Shown one piece after another: positions 16,878-25,844 of a stretch of 64,000 bases of DNA (its first letter is position 1; every line of letters begins with the position of its first letter). Location: assembly GCF_009739905.1 (NCBI RefSeq), contig NZ_CP034279.1, positions 1,674,001 through 1,738,000 of the forward strand, in the 5' to 3' direction. A model generated the notes under the pieces. It worked only from the letters and a program-made list of their open reading frames with translations, ran no database searches and was not told where the DNA came from. The stretch comes from Streptomyces ficellus (lineage in GTDB: Bacteria; Actinomycetota; Actinomycetes; Streptomycetales; Streptomycetaceae). Both the position numbers and the translations under genes were made by a program.

Positions 16878-17933
16878 TTATGAATCGTCCTCGCCGGCCC
16901 CGTCCTCGGGCTCCGGTACGTAACGCAGCACGCCCCACATGCTGTGCTCCTCCGGGGTGTCGTCCGGGCCGGTGACGCGGCAGTCGTCCAGGGCCTTGTG
17001 GAGGGCGTCGCCGTTCGTGCCGGAGCCGATGAGGACGAGCTGGGTGAGGCGCTGCGCGCCGGGCGGCCAGGGGTCCGGGTAGAAGCGGAGGAAACGGCCG
17101 ACTGCGTGCACGGAGTAGCGGTTGGCCGGGTCGAGGGCGCCGAAGTCGACGAAGCCCTTGATGCGGTAGAGGCCCTCGGGGCGGGAGTCGAGGAAGTCGA
17201 GCAGTCGGCGCGGGTGCATCGGCTCGTCGGCGGTGAAGGAGACGGTGTCGTACGCCGCGTGCGGGTGGGCGTGGTGCTCGTCCTCGCGCAGGTCGTCGAA
17301 GGAGAGCTGCCCTTCGATCTCGTCGTCCCGGCGCGTGGCGCGGTCGAAGAGCAGCTCCGGATCGACCCTGCCGTACGCGGCGTCGACGACGGCGGCGCGC
17401 TCGGCGAGGCCCGCGACGGCCGTGTGGACGCGGCGCAGCTCCGCCGGGTCCACCCGGTCGGCCTTGTTGACGACGACGAGGTCGGCGATGGCCAGGTGCC
17501 GGTCGGTCTCGGGGTGCCGTGCGCGGGTGGCGTCGAACTCGGCGGCGTCGACGACCTCGACGAGCCCCCCGTACACGACCCGCTCGTTGTCACTGGCGAG
17601 GATCATCCGCACCAGTTCCTGCGGCTCGGCGAGGCCGCTCGCCTCGATGACGATGACGTCGAGGCGGGAGGAGGGGCGGGTCAGGGTCTCCAGGTAGGTG
17701 TCGAGCTCGCTCGCGTCGACGGCGCAGCACAGGCAGCCGTTGCCCAGGGAGACCGTGGAGCCGACCTGCCCGGCGACGGTCATGGCGTCGATCTCGATCG
17801 ACCCGAAGTCGTTGACCATGACGCCGACGCGGGTGCCTCTGGCGCTGCGGAGCAGATGGTTCAGCAGGGTCGTCTTGCCCGACCCCAGGAAGCCCGCGAG
17901 GACGACGACGGGGATCTGCTGTGCGCTGGTCAA
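16878..17933 (-). CDS. CobW/COG0523 family GTP-binding metal chaperone
   Basis: This 351-aa G3E-family GTPase has the P-loop AGFLGSGKTTLLNHLL near the N-terminus, the metal-binding GCLCC motif, a Walker B-like IEASGLAEP segment, the base-recognition VVNKADRVDP and a C-terminal CobW_C domain (YRIKGFVDF..RFYPDPWPPGA). A histidine-rich loop (EDEHHAHPH) separates the two halves and probably binds zinc or a similar metal. Family members move metal into target proteins at the expense of GTP, often under zinc limitation. A TTG start at 17933 is chosen because GAAGGG lies 7 nt upstream and the protein then begins just before the first strand; an ATG at 17996 would add 21 residues. I see no clear Zur box upstream. 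Confidence 0.85.
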   Translation of the reverse strand: MTSAQQIPVVVLAGFLGSGKTTLLNHLLRSARGTRVGVMVNDFGSIEIDAMTVAGQVGSTVSLGNGCLCCAVDASELDTYLETLTRPSSRLDVIVIEASGLAEPQELVRMILASDNERVVYGGLVEVVDAAEFDATRARHPETDRHLAIADLVVVNKADRVDPAELRRVHTAVAGLAERAAVVDAAYGRVDPELLFDRATRRDDEIEGQLSFDDLREDEHHAHPHAAYDTVSFTADEPMHPRRLLDFLDSRPEGLYRIKGFVDFGALDPANRYSVHAVGRFLRFYPDPWPPGAQRLTQLVLIGSGTNGDALHKALDDCRVTGPDDTPEEHSMWGVLRYVPEPEDGAGEDDS

Positions 17934-18032
17934 GGGGCACCCTTCTCGGTCGGTTCGCGGCCCCCAGGATAGGCGGGTGGGCGTGACCCCGGACATTTCG
18001 CGAAGGGCGGGGCTCCGTCTACGGTTCCTGGC

Positions 18033-19868
18033 ATGACTCCCGCGCCCGCCTCACCGCCCGTCTCCGCCGCGCCCCCGGTCGCGCGCGGGCCGGTGACGCG
18101 TGGACCGGTGGCACGGCGGCTGCGGTTCGGCTGGCCGCAGCGGGTGTTCTCGCAGGTGCTGCTGATGCAGCTGACCATTGTGGTGAGCGTGACGGCGCTG
18201 GCCACCGGCCTGTTCCTGGCGCCGCTGAGCGCCCAGCTCGACGATCAGGCGATGCGGCGGGCCCTGGCGATCGCGGAGACGACCGCGTCGGGCGAGGTCG
18301 CCGCCGAGCTGACGAGCACGCCGCCGGACGCCGCCGGGCCCGTCCAGGCGGAGGCCGAGCGGATCCGGACGGCCACCGGCGCCGAGTACGTGGTGATCAT
18401 GGACCGGCGGGGTGTCCGGTGGTCGCACACCGACCCGGCGCAGGTCGGCAGGAAGGTCTCCACCGACCCGAGCGAGGCGCTCGCGGGCAGGGAGGTGATG
18501 GAGATCGACAGCGGTACGCTCGGCCGCTCGGCGCGCGGAAAGGTTCCGCTGCGCGACGCGGCGGGTGAGATCGTCGGCGCGGTGTCCGTCGGCATCGAGT
18601 ACGACAGCGTCCGCGCCCGGCTGCTGGCGGCGATCCCGGGCCTGCTGGCGTACGCGGGCGGAGCCCTGGCCGTCGGGGCGCTCGCCGCGTACCTGATCTC
18701 ACGGCGGCTTCAACGGCGTACGCACGACCTGGCGTTCTCGGACATTTCGGCACTGCTCGCCGAACGTGAGGCGATGCTGCACGGCATCCGCGAGGGCGTC
18801 GTGGCGCTGGACCGGGCCGGGCGGATCCGGTTGGTGAACGACGAGGCACAGCGGCTCCTGGGCGTGGGCCCGGAGGCGACGGGCCGACCGCTGGACGAGG
18901 CCCTCGGAGAGGGCCGTACGACGGACGTGCTGGCCGGGCGGGTCACCGGGGAGGACCTGGTGACCGTGCGCGGGCACCGGGTGCTGATCGCCAACCGGAT
19001 GCCGACGGACGACGGTGGCGCCGTGGCCACGCTCCGGGACCGGACGGAGCTGGAGCGGCTCGGGCGCGAGCTGGACTCCACGCGCGGCCTGATCGACGCC
19101 CTCCGGGCACAGGACCATGAGCACGCCAACCGGATGCACACGCTGCTGGGGCTGCTGGAGCTGGAGATGCACGAGGAGGCCGTGGAGTACGTCACCGAGG
19201 TGGTGGGCGTGCACCGGGCGACGGCCGAGCAGGTCACCGAGAAGGTGCACGACCCGCTGCTGGCCGCGCTGCTGGTGGGCAAGGCCACGGTGGCGGCTGA
19301 GCGGGGCGTCTCGCTGCGGCTCACGCCCGGCACGCTCCTGCCCGACCGGCTGGTCGAGCCGCGCGAGCTGGTGACGGTCGTGGGCAACCTCGTGGACAAC
19401 GCGGTCGACGCGGCGGCCGGGTCCGGGGAGCCGCTCGTCGAGGTGGAGCTGCGGGCGGAGGGCCGGACGGCGGTGCTCCGGGTCACCGACAGCGGGCCCG
19501 GCGTTCCGCCCGAGCGGCGGGAGCTGGTGTTCACGGAGGGCTGGTCCACCAAGGACCTCCCCGCGCACGGGGGCCGCCGGGGGCTGGGCCTGGCCATGGT
19601 GCGCCGCCTCGCCGAACGCCAGGGCGGCAGCGCCCAGGTGTCACCGGCCCCGGGTGGAGGGGCGGAGTTCACCGTCGTCCTCCCCGAGGCCCTGACGGAC
19701 CGCGCCACCGCCACGGCCACGGCCACGGCCACCGCCGAGGAGGACGGTACGGAGGTGGCGGCCGTCCCGGCCGGTCCCGGGCAGCCATCGCGGGACGAGC
19801 ACGCCGGGGGTTCGGGCGCCGACCCCGCCGGGGAAGGGCGCCCGACCGGTCCGGGAGGTGCGCCGTGA
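18033..19868 (+). CDS. CitA/DcuS-type sensor histidine kinase
   Basis: This 611-aa membrane sensor has a first transmembrane segment at about residues 43-66, then an extracytoplasmic PAS-like (sCache) ligand domain (LDDQAMRRALAIAETTASGEVAAEL to EIVGAVSVGIEYD), a second membrane segment at about 195-222 (IPGLLAYAGGALAVGALAAYLIS), a cytoplasmic PAS (LLAEREAMLHGIREGVVALDR), the phospho-acceptor box HEHANRMHTLLGLL with His362, and an HATPase domain with NLVDNAVDAA, DSGPGVPPE and RGLGLAMV boxes. A low-complexity Thr/Ala tail follows. The family senses citrate, C4-dicarboxylates or related acids. It overlaps the response regulator by 4 bp. The symporter pair that follows on the opposite strand is a plausible target. 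Confidence 0.9.
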   Translation: MTPAPASPPVSAAPPVARGPVTRGPVARRLRFGWPQRVFSQVLLMQLTIVVSVTALATGLFLAPLSAQLDDQAMRRALAIAETTASGEVAAELTSTPPDAAGPVQAEAERIRTATGAEYVVIMDRRGVRWSHTDPAQVGRKVSTDPSEALAGREVMEIDSGTLGRSARGKVPLRDAAGEIVGAVSVGIEYDSVRARLLAAIPGLLAYAGGALAVGALAAYLISRRLQRRTHDLAFSDISALLAEREAMLHGIREGVVALDRAGRIRLVNDEAQRLLGVGPEATGRPLDEALGEGRTTDVLAGRVTGEDLVTVRGHRVLIANRMPTDDGGAVATLRDRTELERLGRELDSTRGLIDALRAQDHEHANRMHTLLGLLELEMHEEAVEYVTEVVGVHRATAEQVTEKVHDPLLAALLVGKATVAAERGVSLRLTPGTLLPDRLVEPRELVTVVGNLVDNAVDAAAGSGEPLVEVELRAEGRTAVLRVTDSGPGVPPERRELVFTEGWSTKDLPAHGGRRGLGLAMVRRLAERQGGSAQVSPAPGGGAEFTVVLPEALTDRATATATATATAEEDGTEVAAVPAGPGQPSRDEHAGGSGADPAGEGRPTGPGGAP

Positions 19869-20542
19869 TCCGCGTCCTCGTCGTGGACGACGACGTCCGG
19901 GTCGCGGAGATCAATGCCGCGTACGTCGCCAAGGTGCCCGGTTTCGCAGTGGCCGCGCTGGCCCACACCGCGGCGGAGGCGCTCGCCCGCGTCGAGGAAC
20001 TGCCGGTCGACCTCGTCCTGCTCGACCATTACCTGCCCGACGAGAACGGCCTCGCGGTCGTACGGGAGCTGCGCCGTCGCGGCCGGCAGACGGACGTGAT
20101 CATGGTGACGGCGGCCCGTGACGTGGCCACCGTCCAGGCGGCCCAGCGGCACGGCGCGCTCCAGTATCTGGTGAAGCCGTTCAACTTCGCGGGCCTGCGC
20201 CCCAAACTCGAGGCCTACGCGGCGCTCCGGCGCACGCTCGACGGCGGTGGCGAGGCCGAGCAGGCGGAGGTGGACCGCATCTTCGGCGCGCTGTCGGTGG
20301 GTTCGGGGGCACCGGACCTGCCCAAGGGGCACTCCCCCACCACCGCCGACCTCGTACGCAAGGTGCTGCGCGCCGCCGACGGCCCGCTGTCCGCACAAGA
20401 GATCGCGGAACGGGCCGGGGTGAGCCGGCAGACGGCCCAGCGGTACCTGAAGCTGCTGGAGCGGGCCGGCCGGGTGCGCCTGTCGCTCAAGTACGGCGAG
20501 ACCGGCCGTCCCGAGCACCGCTACACCTGGGCCGCCTCCTGA
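19865..20542 (+). CDS. DctR/CitB-type response regulator
   Basis: This 225-aa response regulator has a receiver domain at residues 1-120, with acidic pocket DDD8-10, phosphorylated Asp54 (LLDHYLPDENG), Thr82 and Lys104 (LVKPFNF). The C-terminal winged helix (about 155-220, LSAQEIAERAGVSRQTAQRYLKLLERAGRV) is that of the CitB/DcuR/DctR subfamily. The GTG start overlaps the kinase stop (GTGA), so the two are made together. A role in controlling uptake of acetate or dicarboxylates is inferred from family and from the adjacent ActP-type gene. Confidence 0.92.
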   Translation: MIRVLVVDDDVRVAEINAAYVAKVPGFAVAALAHTAAEALARVEELPVDLVLLDHYLPDENGLAVVRELRRRGRQTDVIMVTAARDVATVQAAQRHGALQYLVKPFNFAGLRPKLEAYAALRRTLDGGGEAEQAEVDRIFGALSVGSGAPDLPKGHSPTTADLVRKVLRAADGPLSAQEIAERAGVSRQTAQRYLKLLERAGRVRLSLKYGETGRPEHRYTWAAS

Positions 20543-20621
20543 CCCTGACCACCTCCTGATCCCGGGCCGACCGTCCACCCCGCCCCTCCCGTACCCCCGC
20601 CCGTCCGGTACCGCCGCCCTG

Positions 20622-22217
20622 CTACACCGCGCCCGCGCCCGTCAGCGCCCGGACTTCCGTCTCGGCGTGCCTGGCCTCGTCGGGGGCCTCGCGGGAGGTG
20701 ACCGTGCCGAGCCAGCCGGCCAGGAAGCCCAGCGGGATGGAGACCATGCCGGGGTTCTCCAGCGGGAAGACCTGGAAGTCCATGCCGGGGAAGAGCGCCC
20801 CGGGGCTCCCGGACACCACCGGCGAGAGCACCACGAGCAGCACGGCCGGGACGAGGCCTCCGTACACCGACCAGACCGCGCCGCGCGTGGTGAAGTTCCG
20901 CCAGAACAGGGAGTAGAGCAGCACGGGCAGGTTCGCGGAGGCCGCCACCGCGAAGGCCAGCCCGACGAGGAACGCCACGTTGAGGTCCTGGGCGAGGAGC
21001 CCGAGCGCGATGGCGACGGCCCCGACGCCGGCGGCCGCGACGCGCGCCACGGCGACTTCGCCGTAGCGCCGCTTCCGTCCGGGTCGCCTGAGCGAGGCGT
21101 AGAGGTCATGGGCGACGGACGCCGAGGAGGCCAGGGTGATTCCGGCGACCACGGCGAGGATCGTCGCGAAGGCCACCGCGGCGACGACCGCGAACAGCAC
21201 GGTGCCGCCGGTCGAGCCGGCTCCGCCGCCGAGGTCGAGGGCGAGCAGCGGCACCGCCGTGTTCCCCGCGGCGTTCGACGCCCGTACCTCCCCGGTGCCG
21301 ACGATCGCCGCCGCGCCGAAGCCCAGGACGATCGTCATGAGGTAGAAGCTGCCGATGAGGCCGATGGCCCAGACGACCGAGCGGCGCGCGGCCCGTGCGG
21401 TGGGCACGGTGTAGAAGCGGGAGAGGATGTGCGGCAGCCCGGCGGTGCCCAGGACCAGCGCGAGGCCGAGGCTGATGAAGTCCAGCCGCGCGGTCCAGTC
21501 GCCGCCGTACCTGAGGCCGGGCGCGAGGAAGTCCCGCCCGTGGCCGCTGCGTTCGGCCGCGGAGGTCAGCAGCTGGTTGACGTCGCCGTGGAAGCGCAGC
21601 AGGACGAGCACGGTGAGCGCGACCGCGCCGGCCATCAGGAGCACCGCCTTGACGATCTGGATCCAGGTGGTGGCCCGCATCCCTCCCAACGACACGTAGA
21701 TCACCATCAGCGCGCCGACGCCGATGACCGTCCATGAGCGCGCGACCTCGCTCGTACCGCCCAGCAGCAGCGCGACCAGGCTGCCCGCCCCCACCATCTG
21801 TGCCACCAGGTAGAGAACGGACACGGTGACCGAGGACGTTCCCGCCGCGATCCTGACCGGGCGTTCACGCATCCGTGCCGCGATCACGTCGGCGAGCGTG
21901 AACCGGCCGCAGTTGCGCACCAGTTCCGCCACCAGGAACAGCACGACCAGCCAGGCGACCAGGAAGCCGACCGAGTAGAGCATCCCGTCGTAGCCGAAGA
22001 GGGCGATCAGGCCGGAGATACCGAGGAATGACGCGGCGGACATGTAGTCGCCGGCGATCGCGAAACCGTTCTCCATGGGCGAGAACAGCCGCCCTCCGGC
22101 GTAGAACTCCTCCGCCGAACCGCGCCGGTGGCGGCTCACCCAGGTGGTGATCGCCAGAGTGCCCGCGATGAAGGCGCTGAACAGCAGCAGCGCGAGTAGC
22201 TGGTGGTCCGCGGTCAA
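20622..22217 (-). CDS. Solute:sodium symporter, acetate permease (ActP) type
   Basis: This 531-aa polytopic membrane protein of the SSS family has about 13 predicted helices. The signature EFYAGGRLFSPMENGFAIAGDYMSAASFLGI in the first cytoplasmic loop and helix 2 is that of cation/acetate symporters. Further conserved stretches are GRFTLADVIAARM, VAQMVGAGSLVALLLG and GTAGLPHILSRFYTVP. It likely imports acetate or a similar short monocarboxylate with sodium or protons. A TTG start at 22217 overlaps the stop of the DUF485 gene by 4 bp, the usual YjcH-ActP arrangement. It faces the two-component system convergently, with 80 bp between stops. Confidence 0.9.
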   Translation of the reverse strand: MTADHQLLALLLFSAFIAGTLAITTWVSRHRRGSAEEFYAGGRLFSPMENGFAIAGDYMSAASFLGISGLIALFGYDGMLYSVGFLVAWLVVLFLVAELVRNCGRFTLADVIAARMRERPVRIAAGTSSVTVSVLYLVAQMVGAGSLVALLLGGTSEVARSWTVIGVGALMVIYVSLGGMRATTWIQIVKAVLLMAGAVALTVLVLLRFHGDVNQLLTSAAERSGHGRDFLAPGLRYGGDWTARLDFISLGLALVLGTAGLPHILSRFYTVPTARAARRSVVWAIGLIGSFYLMTIVLGFGAAAIVGTGEVRASNAAGNTAVPLLALDLGGGAGSTGGTVLFAVVAAVAFATILAVVAGITLASSASVAHDLYASLRRPGRKRRYGEVAVARVAAAGVGAVAIALGLLAQDLNVAFLVGLAFAVAASANLPVLLYSLFWRNFTTRGAVWSVYGGLVPAVLLVVLSPVVSGSPGALFPGMDFQVFPLENPGMVSIPLGFLAGWLGTVTSREAPDEARHAETEVRALTGAGAV

Positions 22218-22711
22218 CGGTCGGCCGCCCCTCGCGTGAGCTCCTGCGTGTCCCAGCGGAGGTCGAGGGCCGCACGGTCGCGGTGCAGCCGGGCGTGGCG
22301 GGTGTACGCCCACGTCAGGACGAAGGTGGTGAGGAACTGTCCGAGCCCCGCGACCATCGCGACGTTCACCGCGCCGGCCACCGGGCGGGACATCAGCTGC
22401 GGCGCCGTGGTCGCCGCCACGACGTAGGCCAGGTACCAGGCGAGGAAGGCCAGGACGGCCGGTACGACGAAACGGCGGTAGCGCCCGCGTACCTCCTGGA
22501 AGGCGGCGCTGCGCTGCACCTCCAGGTAGATGTCGGCCGCGCTGCGCCGGTCGTCCGGCGTCCCGCCGAGGTCGGGACCGGGGCCGGGACCGGGCACCGG
22601 CGGCGCCTCGGCCCCGGTGCCGTCCACCTCGCCCCAGCCGGAGGCTAGTGCGTCGTACCACGGGTCATCGATCCGCATCGCCGCGGCATCGAGCCCTTCC
22701 CTGTTCTCCAC
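22214..22711 (-). CDS. DUF485 membrane protein (YjcH-like partner of the symporter)
   Basis: This 165-aa protein has a Pro/Gly-rich cytoplasmic N-terminus of about 60 residues, then SAAFQEVRGRYRRFVVPAVLAFLAWYLAYV and NVAMVAGLGQFLTTFVLTWAYTRHA. These two transmembrane hairpin helices are the DUF485 signature. DUF485 proteins are cotranscribed with SSS acetate symporters and are thought to be accessory subunits. GTG at 22711 has AAGGAG 9 nt upstream. The N-terminal extension (GPGPGPDLGG region) is longer than in E. coli YjcH, as is usual in Streptomyces. Confidence 0.88.
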   Translation of the reverse strand: MENREGLDAAAMRIDDPWYDALASGWGEVDGTGAEAPPVPGPGPGPDLGGTPDDRRSAADIYLEVQRSAAFQEVRGRYRRFVVPAVLAFLAWYLAYVVAATTAPQLMSRPVAGAVNVAMVAGLGQFLTTFVLTWAYTRHARLHRDRAALDLRWDTQELTRGAADR

Positions 22712-22830
22712 CGGTCAACTCTCCTTGTCGGCGAACCGTTTCGGCCGCGTGCACAAGGATGGGCAGACCGGGCACATCCCGGACTCTTCTCTCGCCGCTC
22801 TTCACCCCATCAGGTGATGTTGACGCCGAT

Positions 22831-22862
22831 GTCCCGGCTCCGGGCGGTATAGGAGCCGGGAC
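22831..22862 (-). terminator. parE terminator
   Basis: GTCCCGGCTCC (22831-22841) and GGAGCCGGGAC (22852-22862) form a perfect 11-bp stem with a 10-nt loop, about 16 bp after the parE stop codon. Confidence 0.7.
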
Positions 22863-22877
22863 GTGCGCGCCGGGCCG

Positions 22878-24995
22878 TCAGGCGTCGATGCGGGAGCGGT
22901 CGAGGGTCGCGGCGGAGCTGGTGATGAACTCCTTGCGCGGGGCCACGTCGTTGCCCATCAGGAGGTCGAAGACCTGCTCCGCGCCCTCGAGGTCACCGAT
23001 GTTGATCCGGCGCAGGGTGCGGTGCCTCGGGTCCATCGTGGTCTCCGCTAGCTGGTCGGCGTCCATCTCTCCGAGGCCCTTGTAACGCTGGATGGAGTCC
23101 TTGTACCGGATGTTCTTGCGCTGGAACTCGAGCAGCGTCTGCCGCAGCTCGTTGTCCGAGTACGTGTACACGTACTTGTCCTGGCCCTTCTTGGGCTGGA
23201 TCAGCTCGATCCGGTGCAGCGGCGGTACGGCGGCGAAGACGCGGCCCGCCTCGACCATCGGCCGCATGTAGCGCTGGAAGAGCGTCAGCAGCAGGCAGCG
23301 GATGTGCGCGCCGTCGACATCGGCGTCCACGAGGAGGACGATCTTGCCGTACCGCGCGGCGTCGATGTCGAAGGTCCGGCCGGACCCGGCTCCTATGACC
23401 TGGATGATCGCGCCGCACTCGGCGTTCTTGAGCATGTCCGAGACGGACGACTTCTGGACGTTGAGGATCTTTCCCCGGATCGGCAGCAGCGCCTGGAACT
23501 CGCTGTTGCGGGCGAGCTTGGCCGTGCCGAGCGCGGAGTCGCCCTCGACGATGAACAGCTCGCTGCGCTCCACGTCGTCGCTGCGGCAGTCGGCGAGCTT
23601 GGCCGGCAGCGACGAGGACTCCAGCGCGGTCTTGCGGCGCTGCGCCTCCTTGTGCTGACGGGCCGCGATCCGCGTACGGGCGGCGGCGACGGCCTTCTCC
23701 AGCACCGCGCGGGCCTGGGCCTTGGCGTCCCGCTTGGTGGAGGTGAGGAAGGCCTTCAGCTCCTTGGCCACCACGTTGGCGACGATGCGGTTCGCCGCCG
23801 ACGTGCCGAGGACCTCCTTGGTCTGGCCCTCGAACTGCGGCTCGGCGAGCCGCACGGTCACCACGGCGGTGAGGCCCTCCAGGGCGTCGTCCTTGACGAT
23901 GTCGTCCTCGGCGACGCGCAGCATCTTGGCGGAGCGCAGCACCTCGTTCATGGTCTTGGTGACGGCCCGCTCGAAGCCGGTGACGTGGGTGCCGCCCTTG
24001 GGGGTGGCGATGATGTTCACGAACGACTTGATGGAGGAGTCGTACCCGGTGCCCCAGCGCAGGGCGACGTCGACGCCCAGCTCACGGGTGACCTCGGTGG
24101 GCGTCATGTGCCCGCGCTCGTCGAGGACGGGCACGGTCTCCTTGAAGGTGCCCTGCCCGGACAGCCGGAGCACGTCGCAGACGGCCTTGTCCTGCGCCAG
24201 GTACTCGCAGAACTCGCTGATGCCCCCGTCGAAGCGGAACGTCTCCTCGCTCTTGCCCTGCCCCTCCAGGTCCCGCTCGTCGCGCACGACGATGGTGAGG
24301 CCCGGCACCAGGAAGGCGGTCTGGCGGGCGCGCTGGTGCAGGTTCTCCAGGGAGAGCTTGGCGTCCTTGAGGAAGATCTGCCGGTCCGCCCAGTACCGCA
24401 CGCGGGTGCCGGTGCGCGTCTTCGGCACGCGCTTGGTCTTGCGCAGGCCGTTGCCCGGGTCGAACGGGGCGTCCGGGCCCGACTCGGTGAAGATCCCGGG
24501 GACGCCGCGGCGGAAGCTGATGCTGTGCGTGGAGCTGCTGCGGTCGACCTCGACGTCGAGCCGCGCCGACAGGGCGTTCACCACGGAGGCGCCCACGCCG
24601 TGCAGACCGCCGGAGGCGGCGTACGACCCGCCGCCGAACTTGCCGCCGGCGTGCAGCTTGGTCATGACGACCTCGACACCGGAGAGGCCGGTCTTGGGCT
24701 CGACGTCGACGGGGATGCCGCGGCCGTTGTCCCTGACCTCCACCGAGCCGTCGTCGTGCAGGATGACCTCGATGTGGTCGCAGTACCCTCCGAGGGCCTC
24801 GTCGACGGAGTTGTCGATGATCTCCCAGAGGCAGTGCATCAGGCCGCGGCTGTCGGTGGACCCGATGTACATTCCGGGTCGCTTGCGAACCGCCTCGAGC
24901 CCCTCAAGGACGAGCAGGTGCCGCGCGGTGTAGTTGGAACCGTCACGGTCTGCGGTCAGCAGCGCACTGGACGGCACGGACGTCTCGGCGGTCAC
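22878..24995 (-). CDS. parE: DNA topoisomerase IV subunit B (GyrB/ParE family)
   Basis: This 705-aa ATPase subunit of a type IIA topoisomerase has a GHKL ATP site at residues 57-66 (EIIDNSVDEA), DNGRGIP, and GGLHGVGASVVNALS. A transducer domain follows, then a TOPRIM/metal region with EGDSALGTAKLARN, PIRGKILNV and the VDADVDGAHIR acidic cluster, and a C-terminal YKGLGEMDADQLAETTMDP. Together with parC 8 kb away it should form topoisomerase IV, which decatenates replicated chromosomes. GTG at 24995 is chosen because GAGGAG lies 8 nt upstream and the protein then starts at a length normal for the family. It stands alone in its transcription unit. Confidence 0.92.
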   Translation of the reverse strand: MTAETSVPSSALLTADRDGSNYTARHLLVLEGLEAVRKRPGMYIGSTDSRGLMHCLWEIIDNSVDEALGGYCDHIEVILHDDGSVEVRDNGRGIPVDVEPKTGLSGVEVVMTKLHAGGKFGGGSYAASGGLHGVGASVVNALSARLDVEVDRSSSTHSISFRRGVPGIFTESGPDAPFDPGNGLRKTKRVPKTRTGTRVRYWADRQIFLKDAKLSLENLHQRARQTAFLVPGLTIVVRDERDLEGQGKSEETFRFDGGISEFCEYLAQDKAVCDVLRLSGQGTFKETVPVLDERGHMTPTEVTRELGVDVALRWGTGYDSSIKSFVNIIATPKGGTHVTGFERAVTKTMNEVLRSAKMLRVAEDDIVKDDALEGLTAVVTVRLAEPQFEGQTKEVLGTSAANRIVANVVAKELKAFLTSTKRDAKAQARAVLEKAVAAARTRIAARQHKEAQRRKTALESSSLPAKLADCRSDDVERSELFIVEGDSALGTAKLARNSEFQALLPIRGKILNVQKSSVSDMLKNAECGAIIQVIGAGSGRTFDIDAARYGKIVLLVDADVDGAHIRCLLLTLFQRYMRPMVEAGRVFAAVPPLHRIELIQPKKGQDKYVYTYSDNELRQTLLEFQRKNIRYKDSIQRYKGLGEMDADQLAETTMDPRHRTLRRINIGDLEGAEQVFDLLMGNDVAPRKEFITSSAATLDRSRIDA

Positions 24996-25436
24996 GCGGT
25001 TCGCTCCTCGCTGAATTTGGATAGTGGCCCGTGGGGGTAAGGGCCCGGCGTCTGTCACCGGTCAGAGGGTACAGAGGCCTGGTAGAGCCGTTGTCACGCC
25101 ACCCACGTGGAAACTCATGCTAGTCCAGAGTCGCAAGGGTGTTCGATCCCTCGAAGGAGTGACGTGGACATCACGTTCCCTTCCAGGCATGAACCATTTA
25201 GGCTCCGGGCACGTCCTCATGAACAACCGGCAACCAGCCGGGAGGGCTGCACGAGACTGAACGAGACAAGCAACGCGAAACCCGTAGAGCACAGCAATAC
25301 GGCTCATTCGCCGCCAACCGGCAGCAGACAGCCACCCTGGAAAAACTTTCAGGGAAAAGCCACGAGCGGGAACGTTTCCGGCCTGGTTGGATGTTGACCC
25401 TGGTACGACAGCTCGTCGAGCTAGAGAAGAGGCGAC
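24996..25436. other. Intergenic region between parE and the zinc-ribbon gene
   Basis: No gene is evident over 441 bp. The region is less GC-rich than its surroundings and must hold two divergent promoters. Visible elements are an interrupted inverted repeat (CCCTG at 25335-25339 and CAGGG at 25350-25354, flanking an A/T-rich centre), an imperfect palindrome around GGAACGTTTCC (25370-25380), and a TTGACC (25394-25399) that may be a -35 element for the downstream gene. A small RNA cannot be excluded. Confidence 0.35.
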
Positions 25437-25664
25437 GTGACTACTGTTCTGACCCCCGCGAGCCCGCTGACGGCCGCCGACCGCTGCGACCGCTGCGGCG
25501 CCCAGGCATATCTGCGCGTCGTGCTGACCAGCGGTGGTGAACTGCTCTTCTGCGCCCACCACGGGCGCAAGTTCGAGCCGGAACTCAAGAAGATCGCCGC
25601 GGAAATACAGGATGAGACGGACCGGCTCACCACCGTTCCGAGCGCAGTCGAAGAGGACCGCTGA
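25437..25664 (+). CDS. DUF7455 family small zinc-ribbon-like protein
   Basis: This 75-aa protein is of a type conserved across actinobacteria, typically next to hrdB or parE. Cys17 and Cys20 (DRCDRCGAQA) and Cys39 and His42 (LFCAHHGRKF) form a compact CxxC..CxxH metal site on a beta-hairpin (YLRVVLTSGGELLFC). The C-terminus is a charged helix. The size and fold suggest a protein- or nucleic-acid-binding adaptor, but no function is established that I can name. The GTG start at 25437 has GAAGAGG 6 nt upstream. It converges with the trypsin-like protease gene. Confidence 0.8.
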   Translation: MTTVLTPASPLTAADRCDRCGAQAYLRVVLTSGGELLFCAHHGRKFEPELKKIAAEIQDETDRLTTVPSAVEEDR

Positions 25665-25844
25665 CACTCGCATCCCCGACGAGCCAGGGGCCGGTCCCGG
25701 ACCGGCCGATGGGCGGCCACCCCCACCAGGGGGAGGTCGCCCGTTCTCATGCCCTCTGCGGGCCGCCCCGGCCGTAGCGGTCACCGAGGCCGGAGGATCC
25801 GGCCACGGGCGCCGGCGGGCCTCGGGAGCCGCGCGCGGGGGCCG

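Noticed and set aside
25120..25170. Possible tRNA, suggested by TTCGATCCC near 25143
   Set aside because: No matching acceptor stem, D arm or anticodon arm could be drawn around it.
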